Positions 16,315 through 24,837 of a DNA stretch of 64,000 nucleotides are shown in pieces. A program made the translations under genes and the position numbers. The notes beneath the pieces are model-generated. The model was given only the letters and a program-made list of their open reading frames with translations. It was not told the origin of the DNA and did no database searches. The stretch is from assembly GCF_030486405.1 (NCBI RefSeq), contig NZ_CP129613.1, forward strand, positions 5,518,001 through 5,582,000, written 5' to 3'. The stretch's first letter is position 1. The number at the start of each line of letters is the position of its first letter. Source of the DNA: Mycolicibacterium sp. HK-90. GTDB taxonomy: Bacteria > Actinomycetota > Actinomycetes > Mycobacteriales > Mycobacteriaceae.

Positions 16315-16344
16315 CAGACAATAATTACTAGTAAACGGTATGAT
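16315..16344 (+). promoter_or_regulatory. Promoter with palindromic operator between -35 and -10
   Basis: CAGACA (16315-16320) and TATGAT (16339-16344) are spaced by 18 nt. The perfect palindrome TTACTAGTAA (16325-16334) lies between them. It would drive the secreted-protein gene at 16427 with an untranslated leader of about 75 nt. A repressor bound here would block polymerase. Confidence 0.5.
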
Positions 16345-16426
16345 CGACCATGCCGCGCGGTAGCCCCGCGGACGAGCACACAGCGCACTGTCAGCAAACA
16401 TCACGGCATCGAAGGGAAAGCCGCCC

Positions 16427-16783
16427 ATGGCCATCGCCCCGATCTCCGCTTCCCGCTTCGTCCTCGCGGCAGGTATTGCCGCGGCCATCGTTTCCGCCCC
16501 GGCGCTCGGCGCCCTGTCGACACCGGCCGACGCCCTGGCCGCGTGCCCCAACGGAGAAAGCGAAGACATCTACACCGGGGCGTGCGTCCCGGATCTGGTA
16601 CCGAACTCACCGGCGTTCCACTCTGCCCCCGACCAACTCCCGCAGATCGACGGCATCCCCTGCACCGGCGCCAATTCCGGCGAGTGCATCGGCCTGGGTG
16701 AGGAGCAGCAAGCCCAGGGCCCGCAACCGATTCCGCGGTCGACGGTCGGCAGTAGCCCTACCGTGACCGGCCACATCGGTTGA
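16427..16783 (+). CDS. Small secreted four-cysteine protein, paralogue 1
   Basis: 118-aa exported protein; signal peptide about residues 1-39 (FVLAAGIAAAIVSAPALGA ... DALA). The mature part is about 80 residues with four cysteines in two modules: C-PNGESEDIYTGA-C and IP-C-TGANSGE-C-IGLGEE. VPNSPAF and a C-terminal QGPQPIPRSTVGSSP follow the family pattern. First of three tandem paralogues (16427, 16830, 17265). Similar small proteins in mycobacteria sometimes carry the label intersectin-EH binding protein Ibp1 (from memory), a name that says nothing about function here. ATG start; AAGGGAAAG lies upstream. Confidence 0.82.
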   Translation: MAIAPISASRFVLAAGIAAAIVSAPALGALSTPADALAACPNGESEDIYTGACVPDLVPNSPAFHSAPDQLPQIDGIPCTGANSGECIGLGEEQQAQGPQPIPRSTVGSSPTVTGHIG

Positions 16784-16805
16784 TCGCAGAGACTGCACAG
16801 TAAAC

Positions 16806-16830
16806 CCTCAGCAGTCCTAGACTGCTGAGG
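16806..16830. repeat. Perfect 10-bp inverted repeat over a leaderless start
   Basis: CCTCAGCAGT (16806-16815), CCTAG, ACTGCTGAGG (16821-16830). The right arm contains part of the presumed -10 (TAGACT, 16818-16823) and ends on the first base of the GTG at 16830. It may be the terminator of paralogue 1, an operator, or both. Confidence 0.6.
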
Positions 16831-17168
16831 TGAGGTTGCTTGCTGTGCCCGCCGCGGTGTCCGTCGCCGGTGCCGGTTGTGCGCTGTCCCTGTGGCTGGG
16901 CGCGCCGGCCGCACAAGCGGCGTGTACGTCCGGTGAGGAACAAGACGTCTACACCACCACCTGCACACCATTTCTGGTGCCGAATTCACCGTCGCCGTTC
17001 AGCGGAATTCCCGGCAATCCGGATTTGCCTGCGGTGAACCTGCCGGGCGGCGGCGGAGCGATCCCGTGCACCGGCCACAACGCCGGGGAGTGCATCGGGT
17101 TGGCCGAAGAGGACGAGGCCGAAGGCCCGCGACCGGTGCCGCGATCGACGATCAGCGCCAGCCCGTAG
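16830..17168 (+). CDS. Small secreted four-cysteine protein, paralogue 2
   Basis: 112-aa exported protein; signal peptide about residues 1-30 (AAVSVAGAGCALSLWLGAPAAQA). The mature part keeps the family's four cysteines (AACTSGEEQDVYTTTC and IPCTGHNAGEC), VPNSPSPFSGIPGNPDLPAVNLPGGGG and a PRPVPRSTISASP end. It lacks the final GSIG-like tail of its neighbours. The GTG start lies 6 nt downstream of TAGACT, a leaderless arrangement. Confidence 0.8.
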   Translation: MRLLAVPAAVSVAGAGCALSLWLGAPAAQAACTSGEEQDVYTTTCTPFLVPNSPSPFSGIPGNPDLPAVNLPGGGGAIPCTGHNAGECIGLAEEDEAEGPRPVPRSTISASP

Positions 17169-17216
17169 CACTCTCAGCCACCTGCTAGATCAGATGCAGA
17201 TCTTTCCCAGCTTCCA

Positions 17217-17222
17217 TACAAT
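17217..17222 (+). promoter_or_regulatory. -10 hexamer TACAAT before paralogue 3
   Basis: TACAAT, 42 nt before the ATG at 17265. The -35 region is not obvious. Confidence 0.4.
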
Positions 17223-17264
17223 CCTCGGCGACGAAACAATCGAATAACTAGAGAAAGCGTGACG

Positions 17265-17654
17265 ATGGCGACCTACCCGATCTCGATGCGACGACTGATC
17301 TTTGCCTGCGGATTTGCGGTCGCCGCGGCCGCTGCCCCGGCCATCGCCGCGCTCACCGTGCCGGCAGCGGCCGGCCCGGCGCTGGCGTGCCCGGCCGGCG
17401 AAGAGGAAGACCTCTACACCGGCGTGTGCGTCCCGCACACCGTGCCGAACTCCCCCGGTTCGTTCAGCGGCATCCCCGGCAACCCCAATCTGCCCGCGGT
17501 GAACCTGCCCGGTGGCGGCGGCTCGATTCCCTGCACCGGCGCCAACACCGGTCAGTGCATCGGCCTGGCCGAGGAGCAGCAGGCTCAGGGCCCGCAGCCG
17601 GTGCCGGAATCGACCGTCGGCAGCAGCCCGACGGTGCACGGCTCCATCGGCTGA
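17265..17654 (+). CDS. Small secreted four-cysteine protein, paralogue 3
   Basis: 129-aa exported protein; N-terminal basic stretch and hydrophobic core (LIFACGFAVAAAAAPAIAAL), cut near GPALA. The mature part has LACPAGEEEDLYTGVC, VPNSPGSFSGIPGNPNLPAVNLPGGGGSIPCTGANTGQC and the tail QGPQPVPESTVGSSP-GSIG. It is closest to paralogue 2 in the middle and to paralogue 1 at the end. The ATG at 17265 is preferred over the GTG at 17259 because GAAAG is better spaced. A strong hairpin follows. Confidence 0.82.
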   Translation: MATYPISMRRLIFACGFAVAAAAAPAIAALTVPAAAGPALACPAGEEEDLYTGVCVPHTVPNSPGSFSGIPGNPNLPAVNLPGGGGSIPCTGANTGQCIGLAEEQQAQGPQPVPESTVGSSPTVHGSIG

Positions 17655-17663
17655 CGGCGTGAG

Positions 17664-17686
17664 GCGACCGGGGTTTCCCCGGTCGC
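17664..17686 (+). terminator. Perfect 10-bp GC hairpin
   Basis: GCGACCGGGG (17664-17673), TTT loop, CCCCGGTCGC (17677-17686), beginning 10 nt after the stop of paralogue 3. There is no U-run, as is common for mycobacterial hairpin terminators. Confidence 0.65.
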
Positions 17687-17687
17687 A

Positions 17688-17693
17688 TACAGT
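17688..17693 (+). promoter_or_regulatory. -10 hexamer TACAGT for 54-aa ORF and otsA
   Basis: TACAGT, 6 nt (TGTCCC), then the ATG at 17700: a leaderless geometry. It would transcribe the small ORF and otsA together. Confidence 0.55.
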
Positions 17694-17699
17694 TGTCCC

Positions 17700-17864
17700 A
17701 TGCCTGCGAAATCTGATCCCGCCGACATCGACGAAGTCGCACCGCTCGCCGACAGCACCGCCAGTCAGGCTCGCCGCGTCGTCGCGACCTACGCCACCGA
17801 CGCCGACGAGTGCCGGATGTTCCTCTCGATGCTCGGCATTGGGCCCTCGAAAATCGAGGCGTAA
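17700..17864 (+). CDS. 54-aa conserved-looking ORF upstream of otsA
   Basis: 54-residue acidic protein beginning MPAKSDPADIDEVAPL and ending in DECRMFLSMLGIGPSKIEA. No signal peptide or membrane segment; the second half looks helical with a single Cys. Codon use matches a real gene. A leaderless -10 precedes it and its TAA abuts the ATG of otsA (TAAATG), so translation is probably coupled. It may be a small regulator or partner of OtsA, or a leader ORF setting otsA translation. No known domain. Confidence 0.7.
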   Translation: MPAKSDPADIDEVAPLADSTASQARRVVATYATDADECRMFLSMLGIGPSKIEA

Positions 17865-19316
17865 ATGAGTCCGGAAGGCGGCCGCAAGGCCGTCTCCGGT
17901 AACTCCGACTTCGTCGTGGTGGCCAACCGGCTGCCCATCGACATGGAGCGGTTGCCGGATGGCAGCACGTCCTGGAAGCGCAGTCCCGGCGGTCTGGTGA
18001 CCGCGCTGGAGCCGCTGCTGCGTAAACGCCGCGGCGCGTGGATCGGTTGGGCCGGTATCCCCGACAGCGGCGATGAGCCCATCATCGAAGAGGACCTCCA
18101 GCTCTTCCCGGTCGAGCTCTCGGCCCAGGACGTCGCGGACTACTACGAGGGGTTCTCCAACGCCACGCTCTGGCCGCTGTACCACGACCTGATCGTCAAA
18201 CCGGAGTACCACCGCGAGTGGTGGGACAGCTACGTCGACGTGAACCGGCGCTTCGCCGAGGCCACCGCCCGAGCGGCCGCGCCTGGAGCCACGGTCTGGA
18301 TTCAGGACTATCAGCTGCAGCTCGTGCCGAAGATGCTGCGCATGCTGCGTCCCGACGTGACCATCGGTTTCTTCCTGCACATCCCCTTCCCGCCGGTCGA
18401 ACTGTTCATGCAGATGCCGTGGCGGACCGAGATCGTGGAGGGCCTTCTCGGAGCCGACCTGGTCGGATTCCACCTGCCCGGCGGTGCGCAGAACTTCCTG
18501 GTCCTGGCGCGCCGACTGGCCGGTGCCAACACCTCACGGGCCTCGATCGGTGTCCGGTCGCGCTTCGGCGAGGTCTCCCACGGGTTCCGGACCGTCAAGG
18601 TCGGCGCCTTCCCGATCTCGATCGACTCGGCCGACCTGGACGCCCAGGCGCGGAACCGGGCGGTACGCCAGCGGGCCCGTCAGATTCGCAGCGAACTCGG
18701 CAACCCGCGCAAGATCCTGCTCGGCGTCGACCGGCTCGACTACACCAAGGGCATCGACGTACGGCTGCGGGCATTCTCCGAGTTGCTTGCCGAGCAACGG
18801 GTCAAGCGCGACGACACCGTGCTGGTTCAGCTCGCCACACCCAGCCGCGAGCGCGTCGAGAGCTACAAGGCGATGCGCGAGGACATCGAGCGCCAGGTCG
18901 GCCACATCAACGGCGAGTACGGCGAGGTCGGCCATCCGGTGGTGCACTACCTGCACCGCCCGGTCCCGCGCGACGAGCTCATCGCGTTCTTCGTCGCCGC
19001 CGACGTCATGCTGGTCACCCCTCTACGCGACGGGATGAACCTGGTGGCCAAGGAGTACGTCGCCTGCCGCAGTGATCTCGGCGGTGCGCTCGTGCTCTCG
19101 GAGTTCACCGGCGCGGCGGCCGAGCTGCGCCAGGCGTACCTGACCAACCCGCACCACCTCGAAGGCGTCAAGGACGCGATCGAGGCGGCTCTGAACCAGA
19201 GCCCGGAGGAAGGCAAGCGCCGGATGCGCGCATTGCGCCGTCAGGTGCTGGCGCACGATGTGGACCGGTGGGCCCGCGCGTTTCTCGACGCGCTGGCCAG
19301 CGCGAAATCAGCCTGA
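17865..19316 (+). CDS. otsA: Trehalose-6-phosphate synthase
   Basis: 483-aa GT20 glycosyltransferase that makes trehalose-6-phosphate from UDP- or ADP-glucose and glucose-6-phosphate. Signatures: VVANRLPID (N-terminal), [33 protein letters not shown] and the sugar-nucleotide loop [17 protein letters not shown]. Length is normal for mycobacterial OtsA. It starts directly on the stop of the 54-aa ORF. Its stop codon sits inside the first copy of a 27-bp tandem repeat. otsA next to mce4 is the arrangement of M. tuberculosis Rv3490. Confidence 0.97.
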   Translation: MSPEGGRKAVSGNSDFVVVANRLPIDMERLPDGSTSWKRSPGGLVTALEPLLRKRRGAWIGWAGIPDSGDEPIIEEDLQLFPVELSAQDVADYYEGFSNATLWPLYHDLIVKPEYHREWWDSYVDVNRRFAEATARAAAPGATVWIQDYQLQLVPKMLRMLRPDVTIGFFLHIPFPPVELFMQMPWRTEIVEGLLGADLVGFHLPGGAQNFLVLARRLAGANTSRASIGVRSRFGEVSHGFRTVKVGAFPISIDSADLDAQARNRAVRQRARQIRSELGNPRKILLGVDRLDYTKGIDVRLRAFSELLAEQRVKRDDTVLVQLATPSRERVESYKAMREDIERQVGHINGEYGEVGHPVVHYLHRPVPRDELIAFFVAADVMLVTPLRDGMNLVAKEYVACRSDLGGALVLSEFTGAAAELRQAYLTNPHHLEGVKDAIEAALNQSPEEGKRRMRALRRQVLAHDVDRWARAFLDALASAKSA

Positions 19317-19352
19317 GCGCTGGCAAGCGCGAAATCAGCCTGAGCGCCGGCA
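19299..19352. repeat. 27-bp tandem duplication across otsA stop
   Basis: Copies 19299-19325 and 19326-19352 differ at one base (CTGG versus CCGG). Copy 1 carries the last otsA codons and stop; copy 2 begins the hairpin that follows. Confidence 0.85.
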
Positions 19353-19370
19353 AGCGCGCAGGCTGATTTC
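19331..19370. terminator. Hairpin between convergent otsA and mas4B
   Basis: GAAATCAGCCTG (19331-19342) pairs perfectly with CAGGCTGATTTC (19359-19370), with a 16-nt loop. Placed between two convergent genes, it probably stops both. The upstream repeat copy (19304-19315) is an alternative left arm. Confidence 0.65.
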
Positions 19371-19372
19371 GA

Positions 19373-19858
19373 CTAGATCGGGTTGATCCCGTTGATCAGC
19401 CAGTCGCCGTCGATCTTGCGGTAGTCGACCTTCAACCGGCTGCCGTCATACAGCGGTTGGCGGGACTGATCGGTCACCGTGCGGTTCATGTACACCAGCA
19501 CCGAGCCGGACTCGCGCTGGGCGGTCATCACGCCGACACCGACGACACTGATCTGAACGACCAGCTGACGCTTGCGGGCCTCGGGAATCACCTTCGCGCC
19601 GGCATCCTCTTCGAACTTCTCCCGGAAGTCGGGTGCGAGCAGCGGGTAGGTCTCCATCAGACTGCGCTCGACAGTCTGGTAGTCGTAGCCGAACACCTTC
19701 GGGATCTGGTCCGCCGCCAATGCCGGCAGCTCGGTCCGGGCGGCCTCCTGGCCCCGCTGCATGACACGGTTCCAGTACAGCGACCCGCCGACGCCGGCCA
19801 GGGCGACGAAAGCCACCGTCAGCACGCCGATCGTTGCGGCAATGATTTTCGAACGCAT
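19373..19858 (-). CDS. mas4B: Mce-associated membrane protein Mas4B
   Basis: 161-aa protein with a single N-terminal transmembrane helix (about 5-28) and a periplasmic mixed alpha/beta domain (Mas/VirB8-like fold) ending in DYRKIDGDWLINGINPI. Last gene of the mce4 operon; corresponds to Rv3492c by order. Mas proteins are thought to stabilise the Mce complex. Its ATG overlaps the mas4A stop by one base (TGATG). Confidence 0.88.
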   Translation of the reverse strand: MRSKIIAATIGVLTVAFVALAGVGGSLYWNRVMQRGQEAARTELPALAADQIPKVFGYDYQTVERSLMETYPLLAPDFREKFEEDAGAKVIPEARKRQLVVQISVVGVGVMTAQRESGSVLVYMNRTVTDQSRQPLYDGSRLKVDYRKIDGDWLINGINPI

Positions 19859-20562
19859 CAGTTTCCACCGTCGGGGTACTTGAGGTCGTAGCCGGTCATG
19901 TGCCCGTTGTCGTCCTCGTGCACGATCACCCGCAGCCGGTACGGCCGCGTGGGTGAATTGACCCCGTCCAGGTCGGTGACGGTGACACGCACCGCCACCA
20001 GCACGGAGGCATTCCCGGCGATCTCGTCGACCTTCTCCAGCGCCGCACCGTTGACCACGGCTTCCGAGCTGGCGTTGGTGTCACGGAACAGCGCTTTCAG
20101 GTTGTCCGCGTTGTTCCCCTGGCTCATCATGTCCCGCAGCGGGCCACTGGTGCCGTCGATGAAGCGGTTCACGCTGTCGTCGATGGTGTCCTGGGAGTAG
20201 GTGAACATGTTGATCACGGTCTGCTTGCCGGTGTCGACGAAGCGCTCGTTGCGGGCCTGGACGTCGTCCACGCCCCGCTGCTGATCGGCCATCACATAGG
20301 CGACCGCGCCCAGCGCCACGGTCGCCACACCCAGCACCACGGCGGCCACCACAGCCACCAGACTGCGATGCGCACGCCGCCGGGGTGGCGCCTTCACCCC
20401 CGCCTTCAACGGTGCCGGCTGAGGCGCCTTGGACGCCGTGCCGGTTGCCGATTCGACCACCACGGTCGTCGTGGTCGCTTCACCGGTAGCGCCGGTCGGG
20501 CCGGCCGCCCTGGACGCGCGCCTACGCACCGGCCTCTGGTTCGAGGCCGTTTCTTCGGTCAT
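19858..20562 (-). CDS. mas4A: Mce-associated membrane protein Mas4A
   Basis: 234-aa protein. A disordered cytosolic stretch (1-65, rich in Arg, Thr, Pro, Ala) precedes one transmembrane helix (about 68-92: SLVAVVAAVVLGVATVALGAVAYVM) and a periplasmic Mas domain with MFTYSQDTIDDSVNRF. Counterpart of Rv3493c. Start at the ATG 20562, overlapping the mce4F stop by one base; a TTG one codon earlier also fits. Confidence 0.88.
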   Translation of the reverse strand: MTEETASNQRPVRRRASRAAGPTGATGEATTTTVVVESATGTASKAPQPAPLKAGVKAPPRRRAHRSLVAVVAAVVLGVATVALGAVAYVMADQQRGVDDVQARNERFVDTGKQTVINMFTYSQDTIDDSVNRFIDGTSGPLRDMMSQGNNADNLKALFRDTNASSEAVVNGAALEKVDEIAGNASVLVAVRVTVTDLDGVNSPTRPYRLRVIVHEDDNGHMTGYDLKYPDGGN

Positions 20563-22259
20563 CAAGCCTGCCTTGGATCCAGCATCAGGTCTACCCAGGT
20601 TTCCGCGGGTGCCAGATTGTCGGCGCCGGCTGCGTACACACCGGTGCCTCCGTCGGCGTCAGCGAAAACCCCACTGTGCTGATCGTAAGTGCCGATCCCA
20701 GGTGCGCTGGCCAGAGGTGGTGCCTCGGCCGGTAATGGCGCATCCGGAGCCGGTGCGGGTGCCGGCGGCGCCGGAGCCTCCGGCGCACCGGGGGGCGTGC
20801 GGCCGTACGGCGGCACGAGCTGGTCCGGCGGCGCGAAGTACGGCCACGGCGGGGGCGGGGTACCCGGCTTGTTCGGCGGCACCGGCAGCGGGAACGGCGC
20901 GTGCGGCGCCGGACCCGGCCCGGGCGCCACACCCGGCGGCAGCTGCACCACCGGCGGCCCCGGATCTGGGTCGACCTGCGGCGGGATCATCGGGAACTTG
21001 TTGGGCGGCAGGATGTTACGGCCGTCCTCGATCGGGGTGCCGTACGGGACGGGCGGACCGCGCCACGGGTTGGAGCCCACCGGGATGTAGCCGTTGGGGT
21101 CGCGGCACAGCTGGATGGTCGGGGCACGCTTGCCCGGGAACTCCTGGCACGGGTAGTTACGCGCACCACGCACGACAGCCGGATCGTTCTGCGCGGTCTT
21201 GCAGTACAGATCGGTCGGCAGATTCCGCAGCGTCAGGTCGGCCGGGGACCGGATCTGGGTCGGCGGCAGGAAGCCCGTCAAGCAGGGCGGCGCGTCACCC
21301 AGGTCGACCTTGAAGTCAAGCTTGCCGCCCTCATCGGATGGCACGCCACCGGCCACGGTGTTCAGCGCGGCCATCAGGGCCGGGAAGATCACCAGAGCCT
21401 GTTCGAGCGACTTGCTGTAGATCACGCCGATCCGCCCGAAGTTGGCCAGGTTGGCGGCCAGCACCGGGAAGGTCGGGCGGATTCCACTGAACGCGGTGTT
21501 CGCCGCCTCGGTGGCGCCCGGAACGGTCTTGAGTGTGGTGCGCAGCTGCGGGTCGGCCTTGTTCACCTCCCCGGTGAACCGGGCCAGCCCGTCGGCCAGC
21601 GAGCGGATGCTGTCGCCACTGCGCATCTGCGCTTCCAGGAACGGCCCGGCCTGGTCGATCAGCTGGGTGGTCTCCCCGGAGGTGGCATTGGCCTCATCGA
21701 TCAGCAGGCGCGAGGATTCGATCAGCCGGGCGAGCTCGGGACCGGATCCGTTGAACGCCTTGAACGACTCGCGGAGCAGATCCTGCAGCCGGCTGTTGCC
21801 GATGCTGTTGACCAGGGCGTCGGCCTCGTGCAGCAGGCCGGCGATGTCCTGACCGACCCGGGTGTTCTGCTGGTCGATGGTCGCACCGTTGCGCAGCTTG
21901 CCGGTCGACGGTGACTCTGGCGGGATCAGATCGATGTACTGCTCGCCGACGGCCGAGACGCTCTTGACGGTCGCGGTGACGTTGTCCGGGATCGCCGTGC
22001 CGCTGTTGAGCTGCATCCTGGCGACCACACCGTCCGGAGCCAGGCCGACCGAATCGACCCGGCCTACCGTCACCCCCCGGTAGGTGACGTTGGCGTTCTC
22101 GTAGATGCCGCCGCCGGCAACGAAATTGGCGTTGACCTTGTAGGTGCCGATACCCACCGCGGCAGGCAGATGCAGATAGAACAGCGAAATCGCACCGACG
22201 GTCAGGACGGTGACGACCCCGAAGATCATCAACTGCATACGGGTCAGCCGATCGATCAT
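20562..22259 (-). CDS. mce4F: Mce4F sterol-import substrate-binding protein
   Basis: 565-aa Mce-family protein: N-terminal anchor (about 10-31), MlaD/MCE domain (about 38-115), long helical region to about 270, then a Pro-rich tail (about 420-520) and a final acidic segment. Part of the hexameric Mce4A-F assembly that forms a periplasmic path for cholesterol. Only this subunit has the very long proline-rich end, perhaps spanning peptidoglycan. Coupled to mce4E (stop and start codons meet at 22259). Confidence 0.95.
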   Translation of the reverse strand: MIDRLTRMQLMIFGVVTVLTVGAISLFYLHLPAAVGIGTYKVNANFVAGGGIYENANVTYRGVTVGRVDSVGLAPDGVVARMQLNSGTAIPDNVTATVKSVSAVGEQYIDLIPPESPSTGKLRNGATIDQQNTRVGQDIAGLLHEADALVNSIGNSRLQDLLRESFKAFNGSGPELARLIESSRLLIDEANATSGETTQLIDQAGPFLEAQMRSGDSIRSLADGLARFTGEVNKADPQLRTTLKTVPGATEAANTAFSGIRPTFPVLAANLANFGRIGVIYSKSLEQALVIFPALMAALNTVAGGVPSDEGGKLDFKVDLGDAPPCLTGFLPPTQIRSPADLTLRNLPTDLYCKTAQNDPAVVRGARNYPCQEFPGKRAPTIQLCRDPNGYIPVGSNPWRGPPVPYGTPIEDGRNILPPNKFPMIPPQVDPDPGPPVVQLPPGVAPGPGPAPHAPFPLPVPPNKPGTPPPPWPYFAPPDQLVPPYGRTPPGAPEAPAPPAPAPAPDAPLPAEAPPLASAPGIGTYDQHSGVFADADGGTGVYAAGADNLAPAETWVDLMLDPRQA

Positions 22260-23455
22260 TACGGCTTCTCCTCGTGCTGGGTGGCGGTTCCGGCGGGGAT
22301 CTTGAACGGATCGGCGGCCTGGCCGGACAGGTTCGCCATCGACCCGGTCAGCCAGTCCGGCGGGTTGATCACTTCGCCCAGGTGCTTCATGTTCGGGTCG
22401 AATCCGCCGGTCGTGAAGATCGACTCACCGAACCTGCGCAGTGTCAGGTCGAAGGTGACGAACACGTTCAGATAGTCGCCGCGCACGGCACTGCGAAGGT
22501 ACTTGTAGTGGAACGGGAACGTCGGCAGGAACTCCAGGTCCTTGATGAAGTCGTCGGCGTTGTCGTTCAGCGCCTTGATCGCCGGATAGAGATCCTTCAT
22601 GTCGGCCGCGAAGTCGTCCTTCGTCTCCGACAGGATCCGCGAACCCACCTCGGCGAAGCCACGCAGCGCGGTGAATGCCTCGACGATGCTGGCCCGGTTC
22701 TCGTTCAGCACCTTGAGCGCCCCCGGCAGCGTGTCGAGCGTGCGGCCGAGATTGTCCTGGCTGCGGGCCAGGATCGAGGCGAAACGGTTCAGCCCGTCCG
22801 CGGCGGCAATGATGTCGTTGGTCTGCTGGTCCAGCGACGCGGTCAGCTCGGCCAGCCGCGGGATCAGATCGACGAAGCTCCCGGCCCGACCTGCCACCGC
22901 GGCATAGGCCTCATCGGTGATGTCTTGCAGCGCACCGAGATTGCCCTTGTTGACCACCATGCCCAGGGAGGACAGCGTTTCCTCGGTGGTGGGATAGCGG
23001 TCGGTCTGGGCCAGCGAGATGTTGGAGCCCTCACGCAATTGTCCCTGCGGGGCCTCGTCGACCGGCTCGGACAGCTGTACATGCTGCGAACCCAGCAGCG
23101 AGGTCTGGGCCACGCGCGCAACCGCATTCGCCGGGAGCTTCACGTCGCCGTCCAGCGACAGTTGCACCGCCGCGTAGAAGCTTCCGTCCGGGCGCTGCAT
23201 GGCGTCCAGACCGGACACGCTGCCCACGGTGACGTCGTCGACCATCACCGGCGAGTTCTGCGGCAGGGTCGCCACATCGGGCAACTCCACGGTCACCGTG
23301 TAGGAGCCCGGGCCATGCCCGGCCGTACCGGGCATGTTGAGCGAGTTGAGTCCGCCGAACTGGCAGCCGGCCAGCAGCATCGCCCCACTGCCGATCGCCA
23401 GCGTGCGGCCACCGATCCGTGATGCCTTACCCCTCAATGCTTTACCCCTCATCAT
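22259..23455 (-). CDS. mce4E: Mce4E lipoprotein (LprN type)
   Basis: 398-aa Mce-family lipoprotein. The lipobox LLAGC lies at about residue 27-31 after a hydrophobic stretch, so it is lipid-anchored unlike the other Mce subunits. MCE domain about 45-130, helical region 160-340. Mce4E is the lipoprotein of the complex in M. tuberculosis (LprN, Rv3495c). Its ATG overlaps the mce4D stop as ATGA. Confidence 0.95.
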   Translation of the reverse strand: MMRGKALRGKASRIGGRTLAIGSGAMLLAGCQFGGLNSLNMPGTAGHGPGSYTVTVELPDVATLPQNSPVMVDDVTVGSVSGLDAMQRPDGSFYAAVQLSLDGDVKLPANAVARVAQTSLLGSQHVQLSEPVDEAPQGQLREGSNISLAQTDRYPTTEETLSSLGMVVNKGNLGALQDITDEAYAAVAGRAGSFVDLIPRLAELTASLDQQTNDIIAAADGLNRFASILARSQDNLGRTLDTLPGALKVLNENRASIVEAFTALRGFAEVGSRILSETKDDFAADMKDLYPAIKALNDNADDFIKDLEFLPTFPFHYKYLRSAVRGDYLNVFVTFDLTLRRFGESIFTTGGFDPNMKHLGEVINPPDWLTGSMANLSGQAADPFKIPAGTATQHEEKP

Positions 23456-24837
23456 CCGCCGGCCCCAGCTTCAGCAGCCGCCGGCGCAGCAGGCGCGGCC
23501 GCGGGTCCGGGCGCCGGTCCGACCCCGGTCCCCGGGGCGGGCGCCGGCGCATCCGGCGGAAGGATCAGCGAGCTCAGCGTCGCGTCCGTCGGGATCTGCG
23601 GCGGAGTGACACCCGGGGCGTTCTGCCACTGCAGGTACGGCACCGGCGTCTCCGACTTGGCCTCGGTCTGCGGGGTGTCGTAGATGATCTGCCCCTTGTA
23701 GGCGGTGATGCTGTTGACCGGGTGGAACAACACCGGCGGGTAGTTCATCGTGATGCGCTTGAGCACCGGGCCCATCCGCTGCCGGCAGATCTCGGCGCGC
23801 TTGAAGTTGTCCGGGTTGGCACCGGTGTCGAACGTGCCACCACAGATGAACTGCGTCGGGTTGGCGAAGTTGGGAAGTGACAGCAGACCACCGACGGTGC
23901 CCTGTGCCGGGTTGTAGATGTTGTAGAAGTTCGCCAGGCCGTTGGGCGTGACGTGCAGGATCTGCTCGATGTCGTCACTGTGATCGGTGAGGATCTGGGT
24001 GAAGTCGGCGAGCTTGCCCACCTGGGCGATCAACGCCTCGTTGTTCTCGTTCAGGAAGCCACGAACATCACTGAGTGCCTGGTTCAGCGTGCCGAGAGTC
24101 TGGTCGAGGCCGCTCGAGCTGTCCGCCAGCACCTGCGACACCGATGACACGTGGTTGGTGAACTGCACGATCTGTTCGTTGCTGTTGGCCAACGCGTCCA
24201 CGAGGATCTGGAGGTTCTTCACGGTGCCGAAGAGGTCGGTGCGGGAATCTCCCAATCGTCCTGCGGTCTGGGACAACTCACGCAACGCGTTGCGAAACGA
24301 GTCGCCATTGCCGTCGAACGTGGTGGCCGCCTGATCGACGAACTGCGCGATCGGGCCCTGGACCGAGCCGGGCTGAGGCCCGAGCTGTGAACTCAGCTGA
24401 GTCAGCTGCTCCTTGACTTCGTCCCACTCGACCGGGACGCCCGTGCGGTCCAGCCCGATCGACGCACCGTCGGCCATCACGTCGCCTTCGGTGTAGGCGG
24501 GTGTCAGCTGAATGAACCTGGCCGACACCAGGTTCGGCGAGAGAATCAGCGCCTTGGCATCGGCGGGCACTTTGATGCCGCGATCGAGGGTCATCTCGAT
24601 CTTGACGTCGGACGGCCTGGGCTCGATGGAGTCGATCGTGCCGACCGGCACGCCGACGATCCGGACCTCGTCGCCGGGGTACAGCCCGACCGCGTTGGTG
24701 AAGTACGCCGTGAGCTTCGGGCCGGTTCGCGACGGCCACACCTGGTACACGCCGACGGCGATCACGCCGAGCAGCACCACGGCCAGCGCAATCCGCAGCC
24801 ACCGGTTCCGACCGGAACCCGAATTCTGTTGTGTCAT
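23452..24837 (-). CDS. mce4D: Mce4D sterol-import protein
   Basis: 461-aa Mce-family protein: transmembrane anchor about 13-33 (LRIALAVVLLGVIAVGVYQVW), MCE domain about 38-120 with GLYPGDEVRIVGVPVG, helical domain, and an Ala/Pro-rich C terminus. Overlaps mce4C by ATGA. Confidence 0.95.
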   Translation of the reverse strand: MTQQNSGSGRNRWLRIALAVVLLGVIAVGVYQVWPSRTGPKLTAYFTNAVGLYPGDEVRIVGVPVGTIDSIEPRPSDVKIEMTLDRGIKVPADAKALILSPNLVSARFIQLTPAYTEGDVMADGASIGLDRTGVPVEWDEVKEQLTQLSSQLGPQPGSVQGPIAQFVDQAATTFDGNGDSFRNALRELSQTAGRLGDSRTDLFGTVKNLQILVDALANSNEQIVQFTNHVSSVSQVLADSSSGLDQTLGTLNQALSDVRGFLNENNEALIAQVGKLADFTQILTDHSDDIEQILHVTPNGLANFYNIYNPAQGTVGGLLSLPNFANPTQFICGGTFDTGANPDNFKRAEICRQRMGPVLKRITMNYPPVLFHPVNSITAYKGQIIYDTPQTEAKSETPVPYLQWQNAPGVTPPQIPTDATLSSLILPPDAPAPAPGTGVGPAPGPAAAPAAPAAAEAGAGG

